Below, one piece after another: positions 53,250 through 62,852 of a DNA stretch of 64,000 bases (within the stretch, counting starts at the first letter, position 1; each line of letters starts with the position of its first letter). Location of the stretch: positions 24,509,001 to 24,573,000 of the forward strand of contig CM061240.1 of assembly GCA_030848705.1 (NCBI GenBank), read 5' to 3'. The stretch comes from Heracleum sosnowskyi. Lineage: Eukaryota > Streptophyta > Magnoliopsida > Apiales > Apiaceae. A program made the translations under genes and the position numbers. Below the pieces are notes generated by a model that made no database searches, was not told the origin of the DNA, and saw nothing but the letters and a program-made list of their open reading frames with translations.

Positions 53250-55586
53250 CTAAGTGTTAGTTTTAAGGATCCAGACTTTCTTGGATCCTTTGTCTTTCTT
53301 AACAGTGTTAGCTTTTGCAGCGGAATCTTTATCAACAGAGTTTAAGCTAACAGTGTCAGACTTTACACTTGCAGAGTTTGCTCTAACCCATTTCAAGTTG
53401 GGTTTTAGCTCATAATAATTGTGATATATAGCATGATAACTCTTGCAAGTATATATGGAATGCCAAGTGCTCCCACAGTGTGTGCATAAAGTCTGTGGCC
53501 TAACCCTAACATAATCATTCTTTACCCCGGACTTTGAGGGTAAAGAGTTAATATCTTTGTTCTTATTGCAAAAACTGGCAAGATGGTTAGCACTACCACA
53601 GTTATAACATGTTTTTCTTGAAGCTACTGAAGTAGGTAGATGATTATTCCTTTTATTTATGCCTACTTTTTCATTCCTATTCTTCTTGGACCCTTTTGGT
53701 TTCATGGCAGATTTTACCTCTTTGAGCTTATGATTGAACTGTTTTCCTGTCATTAAACCAACATTAACCTGTTTTTCACAGACTTTTACTGGTTTTCTAA
53801 CAGCTTCTTGCTCAATAGGCTTCTCTGTTGTAGATTCAATATCCACTTGTTCAACACAAGCTTCAACTGGCTCCATAACAGCTTCTTTTACAACTATAGA
53901 CTTTAGCTTACTGGATTCATGAACAAATTTCACAGGTTTAAGTTGTGGTTTTACTTTAACTTTATCTTTAAACCTAAGTTCATCTTCCTCACAGTAACCT
54001 AAACCTACAGTATCTGTTTGAAAAACCTGATGTGTGTCTTTTCCAGAATTAGTCCAGGTTTTAATCACTTTCCTCTCTTTTTCCAACTCAGACTCTATTT
54101 GCCTATATATTTTAAGCAATTCCTGTTCAACATAAACAACATCATCTCTCTCCTTTTGAACTTGTTGCATGTTAACAAGCTTCTCTTCAAGAAATTTATT
54201 TCTTTCTTTGAGACCTAGATTCTCAGATTTTATTCTCTCATTCTCTAAAGTCTGATCCCTATAACTAACATGTATGCTTTTAAGATAAATTCTTAATTCA
54301 GATATATCATCAATATCATAAGCATAAGTTGTTAGGGGTACCTTGTTTTCAGATGAGTCAGCTTCATCTCTACCAGTTGCCATGAGAGCATAATTGACTC
54401 CCTCATCTGAGTCTGAAGTGTCTGCCCAGTCTTTGCCTTTTGAGATGAGTGCTTTTTCAGTTTTTCCTTTCTTGCACTCTGGAGCATAGTGACCCATCTC
54501 TTTGCACTTGGAGCACTGGATCTCAGATTTGTCTTTCTTTCCAGACTTGGTATCCCTTCCATCAGACTTTCTGAAATTCTTTCTTTCAGAATTTGAATCT
54601 TTCCTAGAGAATCTTTTTCCTTTCTTGAAATTCTTGAATCCCATCTTTTTGAAGGTCTTCACCATCAAGGCAGCCATTTGCATCAACTCCTCTTCATCAT
54701 CCTCAGAATCAGAAGCTTCATCATCAGTGTTTGAGCCATCATCAGAGTTTGATGACTCACTGTTAGAGTTTACGACCAATGCTTTTCCTTTGGCTTTCTT
54801 CCTTGAGATTTTCTTCTCGATGGGCTTCTCCTCGACTCTGAGAGCAACAGATTTTGTCTTCTTGCTTGATCTTCTGTTTCTTTGTTCTATCTCTAATTCA
54901 TGAGTTTTCAGTAACCCATAAATCTCATCAAGTTCAGTTTCAGCAAGTTTGTAATTATCTCTTATAGTTGTTGTCTTCAAATCCCATCTTTCAGGTAAAG
55001 ATAAGAGAAATTTGAGATTTGATTCTTCAAGATCATATTCTTTATCAACTAGAGATAAATCATTCAACAGTTTACAGAATCTGTCATATGTCTCAGTCAA
55101 GGTTTCGTTGGCTCTTGAATCAAAGTGCTCATACTCCTGAGTGAGTATAGTTTTCCTGTTCTTCTTTATAGCAGAGGTTCCTTGACATCTAACTTCCAAA
55201 GCATCCCAGATCTCTTTTGCAGTTTTGCATCCAATAACTCTGTTAGACATAACATTATCTAAAGCACTATGGAGTAGATGTCTAACCTTTGCATCCTTTG
55301 CAAACGATGAGATGTCTTCAGGAGTATAGTCCTTCTTCTCCTTTGGAATTGTCTTCTGATCTTCACCAGCAACAACTGTTGACAACTTAGTTGGCTTATG
55401 AGGACCATCATAGATTCTATCAAGGTATTCTGGATCTGTGGCTTCCAGAAACATGGTCATCTTCACTTTCCAAATTGGATATTCTGCTGGCCTGAGAATT
55501 GGAACCCTGATTGACTCATATCGACTCATAGGAGCAGGTTTCACTTGTTCAGTTTTTGGAGCAGCAGCTTGATTTTCCTCAGTCAT
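53250..55586 (-). CDS. Copia gag (778 aa) with three zinc knuckles
   Basis: ATG 55586, ending KKVWILKTNT. N-terminal half is a Copia Gag (YPIWKVKMTMFLEATDPEYL, then NRVIGCKTAKEIWDALEVRC). Three CX2CX4HX4C knuckles: CSKCKEMGHYAPEC at about residue 357, CYNCGSANHLASFC at about 658 and CTHCGSTWHSIYTC at about 699. Between them lies a long charged, coiled-coil-prone region (ENERIKSENLGLKERNKFLE). Gag forms the particle and binds the RNA. Long gags with spaced knuckles are usual in Sireviruses. Confidence 0.92.
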   Translation of the reverse strand: MTEENQAAAPKTEQVKPAPMSRYESIRVPILRPAEYPIWKVKMTMFLEATDPEYLDRIYDGPHKPTKLSTVVAGEDQKTIPKEKKDYTPEDISSFAKDAKVRHLLHSALDNVMSNRVIGCKTAKEIWDALEVRCQGTSAIKKNRKTILTQEYEHFDSRANETLTETYDRFCKLLNDLSLVDKEYDLEESNLKFLLSLPERWDLKTTTIRDNYKLAETELDEIYGLLKTHELEIEQRNRRSSKKTKSVALRVEEKPIEKKISRKKAKGKALVVNSNSESSNSDDGSNTDDEASDSEDDEEELMQMAALMVKTFKKMGFKNFKKGKRFSRKDSNSERKNFRKSDGRDTKSGKKDKSEIQCSKCKEMGHYAPECKKGKTEKALISKGKDWADTSDSDEGVNYALMATGRDEADSSENKVPLTTYAYDIDDISELRIYLKSIHVSYRDQTLENERIKSENLGLKERNKFLEEKLVNMQQVQKERDDVVYVEQELLKIYRQIESELEKERKVIKTWTNSGKDTHQVFQTDTVGLGYCEEDELRFKDKVKVKPQLKPVKFVHESSKLKSIVVKEAVMEPVEACVEQVDIESTTEKPIEQEAVRKPVKVCEKQVNVGLMTGKQFNHKLKEVKSAMKPKGSKKNRNEKVGINKRNNHLPTSVASRKTCYNCGSANHLASFCNKNKDINSLPSKSGVKNDYVRVRPQTLCTHCGSTWHSIYTCKSYHAIYHNYYELKPNLKWVRANSASVKSDTVSLNSVDKDSAAKANTVKKDKGSKKVWILKTNT

Positions 55587-55632
55587 GATTATACTTGTAT
55601 TGTTGATCGAAAACTGTATATATTAAACAGCC

Positions 55633-55648
55633 TTGGCTCTGATACCAA
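55633..55648 (-). other. Primer binding site of the Sirevirus-like Copia
   Basis: Minus strand TTGGTATCAGAGCCAA beside the 5' LTR, matching initiator Met tRNA. Confidence 0.95.
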
Positions 55649-55649
55649 T

Positions 55650-56144
55650 TGTTAGGCCGAATACAATATAATCAAATATATATGAGAATAACAATAATCA
55701 AGAACACTGTTTATGAATCAAATAAACTGTAATTGTATTAACAGCTTCTCTCTTTATGATGTTAATGAATCACAAAGAGCTTCTAGGTTACAAGAATAAT
55801 AATCAATGATCGCATCCCTTCTAGGGATAGCCTATCTGTGTTTATATATTACACAGCTACATACAATCCATCTCTAATTGATATTCCTATAAGTTAGCTA
55901 TACAATTCATATCAATTAAGGATTGCTTCTTATCTTCTATTCCGTTTCCTTAGCTGTATCAATATATTCTGCTTCTTTCCATCTTCAGAATATATTGCTT
56001 CTAGAATATTCAATTCAGCACCGACAGCTAATTCAACTATCACCACGTCAGACTTTAACAAACTCTGACTGGCTTCAATGTAAACTCTGATTAACACCTG
56101 GTACTTAAACACTGATGAGCAGACGTCAGCAATTATATTTAACA
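55650..56144 (-). repeat. 5' LTR of the Sirevirus-like Copia (495 bp)
   Basis: TGTTAGGCCG ... ATATTTAACA, one difference from the 3' LTR. Confidence 0.97.
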
Positions 56145-56149
56145 TGGTT

Positions 56150-58476
56150 TTACAAGCGAGTGGTCATAGTACCAATTGTGCCGGAAGGTGAATAACAGTT
56201 CCAGGGCCAAGTTATTACAAAGTTTCTGTGTATTATTAAGTTGCTTAAATATATATTTTCTATACTAGTTGGCTTAGGGACTTTGATGTAGGCCATAGAC
56301 TAGGTATATGAGCCAACCAAATGAAAACTCTAAATGATTCTGCATTCATATTGATAACTACAACACGCTTAAATTCCTGCATTGATTCACTAATGAACCT
56401 GGCCCACTAACAAAAGAGTCAGACCCATTACTGAATACTGTTATTTTCTATCTTGGTATTGTGTCTAGAACTTTTGAAGGTTTTTATGCCCTTGTTATTT
56501 ATTCACAGTTCTTCTAAGAGCATTAAACTATACTTCTATTATTTATGTATCATGAATACTTGCACATATCTAGCATAGACGAATCAGTGATTTTAACCTC
56601 GGACAAACCTGCAACCTGTTCATAGTGAAATAAGGCTCTTCGCCAGATTGTCTATTGCATTTCTGAAAATCATACAAGTTTGCTTGCAGAAGCTCAGAAA
56701 CAATGATGAGATGCCCCTGCAATGTTTAAGATGAAAGTAATGACATGAATTAATTAGAAGAAAATATAGTTCTTTATTAAGTGAGCCAACTACCAAGTTT
56801 CACAGAATACGCACACATTAGAATATTACTCACATTAGACAATAGTTATGCTCTGAGTTATAAAAGTAATGTGACTATTGCTAAAAGAAATAATGAGTAT
56901 ATATAAATGATATTCTGCAATATCCACAATAAATGATATTTTGCATCAATTCCAGTAAAAGAGAATGACTTTAACGTATGCCACTTTAACATAGATCAAA
57001 TAAGAACATGAGGCAGACCAATATCTACCTAGATGAAAACAGAGAGTTTTAGCTTTTAAGTGTGGATATAAACGCAGTTTCTAAACGTATCTAAAAGAAA
57101 TGAGGGTGTGCTTGAAGCTTATGTATCCATTGTATTGCTTTATACATGCTGAAAATAGTAGGTTTATTCGGAACACCTGTATAGGTAAACAGCATACTGC
57201 AAATTTCAGTCATTATACTTATCAAAATGCAATGCAAACTATTCAGTGTTGAGAGCTTTTAAAACTGTTTACCTTAAAGACCTTTCTTTTTTTACAGAAG
57301 TGCACTTTGATAAGTGGTACTCGTATCGTAACAAGAATGAATGAGCTTTTCCTGGTTTTCCTTGCGGAACTAAATAAAACTAACACATGCATATGCAGAG
57401 AGTGTTGTTTAATTCTGTTTTGAACTTACACTGCAAATAATTTTTTAGCCTTTTAGGGTGTTCTTTTTAATATCTTGTAGGGAACGAGGAATTGATGTTG
57501 CAGAATATATGCGCCAACAGGTATTTGAGCAAATGTTGAAGCTATTTTTTTTCTTTTTGTTAACCAATCTAGGTAGAAGCATAAAATTCAAAACTTGGGA
57601 CATTTTTTGAATTGCCACTATAAATTACAAATTATCAAGTCGAAACTTGGGACGTTGTCCCAACTGTCACTTCAGAATTACTTGGCACAAATTTATTTTG
57701 TATTCTCTGAAAAATCTGTCTTTGGGAGGTATGTGTGTAAAATCTAATTCATGTATATGTGACTATTGATTCCATTGTCGTATCATGGGTTGTTATAGGA
57801 AACACTGCACATTCATCATGGAATACAAGGTGATGCAGCTAATGGGAAGGGTGTAATATGCAAGTCTGATGTAGATGTAGTAATTCATCATGGAATACAA
57901 GGTGATGCAGCTGATGGGGAGGATGTAATATGCAAGTCTGTTTGTAGTTTGTACTTAATGAGATTGTCTAACAATTAGTTTCTTGTCGGAGTAGAGTTGG
58001 TTTGTAAGCTAGTTTGATACTTTGTTTGATGTATTGTTTTGGTTATACTAGTTGGTGTAAAGATTGTATGTTCGGTGTTTGGTAATGGCAAGTGCTTAAC
58101 TGTTTTCTTATGTTGGTGTTTTAGTTTGATTTGAGTTTTGTTTGCATATATAAAGAATATTGTATGCTAAAACATGAACATGAGACATCAAATATTAAAA
58201 AGAAACTGATGTCATTTGATGGGCAATTACAATGAAAATATTAAAAAACCGATGTAAAAGAGGGGAAATTATGTTATCTCTGTATACAAAACCGATGTAA
58301 AAGAGGGGTAAAGACATCGTAAATTTGGTAGAAACTGATGTCCGGAGATTTTTAATACATCGGCTAAAAACCGATGTCTATAGTCATGACCTTTCTCTAC
58401 ACCCACATACACATCGGCCGAATTTTTTCCAAACTTCGGTTTTTAGCCGTTGTCTATTAACGTTTTTCTAGTAGTG
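56150..58476. other. Interior and right end of inner CACTA
   Basis: Mostly AT-rich without genes. 57811-57942 is a 72-bp direct duplication whose plus-strand frame reads HHGIQGDAANGKGVICKSDV then HHGIQGDAADGEDVICKS. 57490-57525 reads RGIDVAEYMRQQ before a GT donor. These look like captured exon scraps of unknown origin. 58250-58476 is the subterminal region with ACCGATGT repeats. Confidence 0.5.
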
Positions 58477-59264
58477 CAAGTCGAGACACCTTTCAAGTCC
58501 AGCCCCAAACATCCAAAATTCCCAAATCCCCCTATTATTACAAATTCGTTATTCCAGCAATCCCCGAAATTTGTTATCACCAAATTCCTCCGTTAACAAT
58601 TGACGCTAGAAGGAGGGGATAATTTTTTATTGTGGAGGACAATCAATCTATACAATACACATGGGGAGTTATTATGGATCTGGAGCGGCTTTAATGGAGG
58701 AGCAGAACGGTGGAGGCGTTCGTTCGTGGTTATGTTCAAAATTAAGATAAGTTTTCTTATGATTTTGTCCGTACAAATAAGCTATCTTATAAAAGTCGTA
58801 GTAAATTTATTACATGTTAGATTTTGATGATTTTTTATGATCCGGAAAGCTTTTGTGATTTCCTGCAACTTTCGTTTTTTGTGTTTTCTGAGATTATGTT
58901 TCGATCTATTCTCGAAATCACAAAACATAATCAGATCCCGTTTTTCAGTATTGAGAAGTTAATCAGCAGACGTTTTATTTGATTCCCGATTCGTTATAAG
59001 TCCGTTTCTGACGAGCCATATATCATCGGAAAGCTCTTTTCGTTTCCTGCAACTTTCATGTTTTGTGTTTTCCAAGAAAATATCGTTTGCAGTGCCAAAA
59101 AGGTAAAAAACGGATCTGGACAGAATCTGAATAATGGAGATGTTAAAGAATTGTGATGCAATATTCGTAGCACATGATTTGATTACTTCACTAGCTCGTG
59201 CATGGACAAAAATAAGTGTGGAAGGTCCTCATCTGAGAAGGGTAATGTTTTCGAAAGCTCTATT

Positions 59265-59500
59265 TTCCAAGGATGATAATATTTTTGAAGACCCTCTTTC
59301 GAAGAGGATAATATTTTTGAAGAACCTATTTCGAGTAGGATAATATTTTTGAAGACCCTCTTCCAAGAAGGATAATATTTTTGAAGACCCTCTTTCGAAG
59401 AGGATAATATTTTTGAAGACCCTTTTTTGAAGATGATAATCTTGTTTGAAGTCCCTACGGGGTGATCGTCTTGTGTGAAGGCCCTTCGGGATAATCTTGT
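59265..59500 (+). repeat. 32-bp tandem repeat with hairpin potential, about 5 copies
   Basis: Unit GGATAATATTTTTGAAGACC then CTCTTTCGAAGA. The CTCTTTCGAAGAGG part is self-complementary, so each unit can fold in RNA. Confidence 0.85.
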
Positions 59501-59794
59501 TTTGAAGGCCCTGCATCATTCGCATGAATTCATTAATCATCATGTGCATCATTCGCATCATGCATTCATTCATATCATCATGTGCATCATACATTTACTC
59601 GTAAACATTGGACATTCTTAGATTCTGTGGTTGTCTCTGTGTGATATTTTCGAAGACCCTTATTTGCGGAGGGTATTGCTTGAATTATTTTTTGAAGGCC
59701 CTTCTTTGTGGAAGGTGTTGCTTGGAGTACCTTGGTAAACCCGTACTTCCGGGGTGCTTATCCGTACTTCCGGAAAGCTCACCAAGAAGAGAGT

Positions 59795-60315
59795 TCTACC
59801 TCTTAAGAAGGCGAGGTTACACTTCCCTTTTCTTAAACTCTGCTTAGCATAGAGTGTATAAGAAGGCGAGGTTACTCTTAACTAATTCTTAAACTCTGCT
59901 TTGCATAGATTGTATAAGAAGGCGAGGTTACTCTTCCCTTTTCTTAAACTCTGCTTTGCATAGAGTGTATAAGAAGGCGAGGTTACTCTTCCCTTTTATT
60001 AAACTCTGCTTAGCATAGAGTATTTAAGAAGACGAGGTTACTCTTCTCTTTTCTTAAACTCTGTTTAGCATAGAGTGTGTAAGAAGGCGAGGTTACTCTT
60101 CCCTTTTCTTAAACTCTGCTTATCATATAGTATTTAAGAAGGCGAGGTTACTCTTCCCTTTTCTTAAACTCTGCTTTGCATAGAGTGTATAAGAAGGCGA
60201 GGTTACTCTTCCCTTTTCTTAAACTCTGTTTTGCATAGAGTGTATAAGAAGGCGATGTTACTCTTCCCTTTTCTTAAACTCTGCTTTGCATGAGTGTATA
60301 AGAAAGCGAGGTAAT
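59795..60315 (+). repeat. 56-bp tandem repeat, about 9-10 copies
   Basis: Unit includes CTTAAACTCTGCTTTGCATA, GAGTGTATAAGAAGGCGAGG and TTACTCTTCCC. Copies differ by a few bases. Non-coding. Confidence 0.92.
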
Positions 60316-60586
60316 TATCTTATTCTCATTCTCCTACACTTACAAAGTTACTCGTACATATGTTCTTCTCACATCTCGCATGTTGTCTCTCTCGCAAGCA
60401 CAGACATATTACTGGCACATCATGTTGTCTCCCTCGATTTTACAGGCATATTACCGGTAATTATCTTCTTCATATTATCTGCTAATCTTCTACTCCTAGT
60501 TGTTTCATTGACTCAGGAAATTTGGAAGATCAAAGCACGCTTAGTTCTCCAGTCCATCAAGCTGCACTGAAGAACTAGGGGGTAGT

Positions 60587-61051
60587 TGTTATGCCATATT
60601 TTCGGCTGCCTCAATTATCTCCTAATTTCCCAATATTGATCTAATAATGATTAATTGTTTAACCACTAAGTAATATCCTCTCTCTCAAACGAGGAAACAA
60701 TCAATCTAAATCAATCAATTACTAAAAAATATCTTCAAACGATTCTTTCAAATCAGGAAAGAATCACAACGCTAATATAACTCTAAAAAGACAAAATCAA
60801 CTTATCTCAACATATCCCTTAACAATCACATGGATTAAAAACACTATCCTATCACAGAACTGCGTTGGCTTGATCACTATATATAAACAGGGTACGCAGG
60901 CATCTTGGAAGAGGATCCGACACATCTAACAAGTCGAGACACCTTTCAAGTCCAGCCCCAAACATCCAAAATTCCCAAATCCCCCTATTATTACAAATTC
61001 GTTATTCCAGCAATCCCCGAAATTTGTCATCACCAAATTCCTCCGTTAACA
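60587..61051 (+). repeat. Right LTR of the LARD-like element (465 bp)
   Basis: TGTTATGCCATATTTTCGGC at the start, CTCCGTTAACA at the end. Preceded by the polypurine tract. Uninterrupted, and thus shows the original form of the left LTR. Confidence 0.95.
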
Positions 61052-61778
61052 CCCTAAATTCAAACGATATATATTTCAAGGAATAGTTTGAACTATGTTT
61101 CACATTGTTATGGAATTTTTTTAGTGTTACCTTTTTTAATGTATACAATATGCTCTCACAGTCTACCGATAAAATATTTATAATTTTTAAAAATTAGTTA
61201 GCATTTATTGACAATATTCAAACTTCCTGAATACACGAAAAATCAACATTTTTTTGACCATTTTCAAAATTTAAAATTTGTTAAATGCCTCGTATAATTT
61301 TTAACATGTAGTTCTTGTTATCGAGGTACTCTAATATTTTTTTCATAATTATAAAAAATGATTAAGTTTATATTATTTTATTTTTATAATTTTTTAATTT
61401 ATGTAAATTTGACCGAGGGCAGTCAAATATATAAATTTCACTACTTTTGGTCAAAATTGAATTCGAATATTTTAGGGTAATTTCGGCGAGAAATTTGTCG
61501 CCTAAACTTAAATTTGACCGCGATTAAATTTGACTGTCGTTGGTCAAATTTAAGACCTGAAATTTTTAACTTTTAGGCGGGAAGTTTCCCTCCTTTTTCA
61601 CGTGAAAAAAATACTAAATTTGACCGATTAAATTTGACTGAAGTTAAATTTGACCGCAAGTGGTCAAATTTAAGTCTAGCCATTTATTAATGTATGTTGA
61701 CCTTAAATTTGATTGAATTCGATCAAATTTAGGTCGGTCAAATTTAATCGGTCAAATTTACCCTTTTTTTTTGTAGTG

Positions 61779-62640
61779 TAGTAGGAAGTTTCGTCCATTT
61801 ATCGAGTCCCCATCTGATAAATGCTAGCATCAAGTTGTAATCAGTCAGTTCGGAAATGCAGAAGTTTCCAACTGGTGTGGATCTTGTCTCGTGACTCGTT
61901 TTAAGAATGTAAATAGTTGAGACATGATGTCCCTAGACATGATGAATTTCCATGCATTGAACGTTAAGATTATTCACAAATTTGATTCAACGGACAGAAC
62001 TGGTCTTGATTCTTTCGATTAGATTCATATATTTTATAAAAAAATTTCTTCTTATGCTGCATAAATTTTAATTTTAACTGCATTAAGTGTCGGTGCTAAC
62101 TGCTATGCTACTACATAGCAAAGGCTAACAAACTGGCATACCTTAGTAAACTTTAGCAAGTGTCTCCACTGCAGATACATAGCAAGGCTAACAATGAGGG
62201 AGTATGTGCAAAAAAATTTAAGTACCCGGTCAAAACACATCTCGAAGTATGTGCAAAAAAGTCAAACGACAAATAAAAAGAAACGGATGGAGTAATTAAA
62301 CAAAAGAGAGTTATTGATACTGAATACTGATGCAATGCAACATCGGAAAAGAAAATGAGGTCACATAGGTACAGTGTTAATAGATAAGCAGGGACCCGAC
62401 AAAAAAAATAGATAAGCAGGGTAAACATATCAAGCCTTCAAATCCTTGTAATATTTTTAAAGTTAACATGGTATTAGAGCTCGTAAAACCTGTCACCGGG
62501 ATCTTAACACATAGGCATACCATATGTTCTGTGTCCTCTTAAATACAATACTTCTTCAAACGTTTGGTAATCTAACCCGCACACACTGTGCACCCGGCCA
62601 CAATTATGTACAGCTCAAGGGTTAATTACATGTGTCTTTA
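61779..62640. other. Non-coding flank right of the outer CACTA
   Basis: No gene seen. Around 62467-62480 the text ACATGGTATTAGAGC resembles a Copia primer site, but no LTR or gag is recognisable next to it. Confidence 0.5.
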
Positions 62641-62852
62641 CTAGCCCTATAAATTTCACAATATTAAATAAAGAAATAAATCTTACATAATTACATATGT
62701 TCTCGCAAATAAAATAAAGAAATATTACTTAATAATGTAGTTATAAGTAATCTAATTCGGGAAATCAAATAAATTAAATTAATAAATCTTACATAATTAC
62801 ATGCAAAAAAGCAAACATGCAATCTTGCTTATTAATAAAGAGTACACACATT
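62641..62852 (-). mobile_element. Degenerate Helitron relic
   Basis: Similar layout to the Helitrons at 25170 and 32109: ACTAGCCCTATAA at the left, AAATCTTACATAATTAC units inside, and CTTATTAATAAAGAGTA at the right. The terminal hairpin is lost. Confidence 0.5.

Larger units (their letters stand above)
44293..56144 (-). mobile_element. Sirevirus-like Ty1/Copia with extra ORF (11,852 bp)
   Basis: 495-bp LTRs at 44293-44787 and 55650-56144 differ at about one position. Perfect duplication tggtt at 44288-44292 and 56145-56149. On the minus strand: 5' LTR with TATATAAAC-type box near 55841-55850, primer site TTGGTATCAGAGCCAA at 55633-55648, gag, pol, a 1.36-kb spacer, a 1202-aa extra ORF, polypurine tract GTTGGGGGAGAT at 44788-44800 and 3' LTR. 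Large size, Gag with zinc knuckles and an ORF after pol fit the SIRE/Maximus group. The insertion is very recent. Confidence 0.95.
43319..58476. mobile_element. Inner CACTA transposon inside the LARD left LTR
   Basis: Termini CACTACTAGAAAAACGTTAA at 43319 and its inverted match ending CGTTTTTCTAGTAGTG at 58476. The inverted repeat is nearly perfect over about 25 bp. 3-bp duplication caa at 43316-43318 and 58477-58479; joining them restores the LTR exactly. Subterminal ACATCGG, AACCGATGT motifs occur at both ends. Without the Copia about 3.3 kb remains. No transposase found; the interior has pyrimidine-rich leader-like sequence (43540-43830) and small exon-like pieces. Confidence 0.93.
58599..60586 (+). 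other. Non-coding interior of the LARD-like element
   Basis: Starts with the primer-site-like motif. No gag or pol frame. It includes duplicated TTTCCTGCAACTTTC stretches near 58859 and 59045, and two tandem arrays listed separately. Confidence 0.8.
42973..61051 (+). mobile_element. LARD-like non-autonomous LTR retrotransposon, split by an inner CACTA
   Basis: LTRs: left 42973-43318 plus 58480-58598 (465 bp when joined), right 60587-61051 (465 bp); about seven differences. Perfect duplication cccta at 42968-42972 and 61052-61056. Primer-site-like ATTGACGCTAGAAGGAGGGG at 58599, polypurine tract AACTAGGGGGTAGT at 60573-60586. The 1988-bp interior (58599-60586) encodes no gag or pol but has two tandem arrays. 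A TATATATAAA box is at 43264-43273 in the left LTR. It depends on proteins from elsewhere. Confidence 0.9.
32649..61778. mobile_element. Outer non-autonomous CACTA transposon (host of a nest)
   Basis: Left terminus CACTACTAGAAAAATGGCTA at 32649; right terminus, reverse complement CACTACAAAAAAAAAGGGTA, at 61778. Candidate 3-bp duplications aag and tag match at two of three bases. Both ends have many AAATTTGACCG-type subterminal repeats (32660-32960 and 61400-61765). Without the inserted elements only about 3.2 kb of its own sequence remains: 32649-34538, 42416-42972 and 61057-61778. No transposase is seen. Its interior contains a tandem duplication of about 790 bp. It hosts Gypsy element C and a LARD-like LTR element. 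Confidence 0.8.

Noticed and set aside
59229..59594. 121-aa minus-strand ORF
   Set aside because: It reads the 32-bp tandem array and ATCAT-rich repeats in the LARD interior. It is not a gene.
59795..60315. Possible CRISPR-like array of 56-bp units
   Set aside because: Units are directly adjacent without unique spacers, and the setting is a plant LTR element.
62467..62481. Copia primer site (TGGTATTAGAGC)
   Set aside because: One base off the consensus, and no LTR or gag was found on either side.
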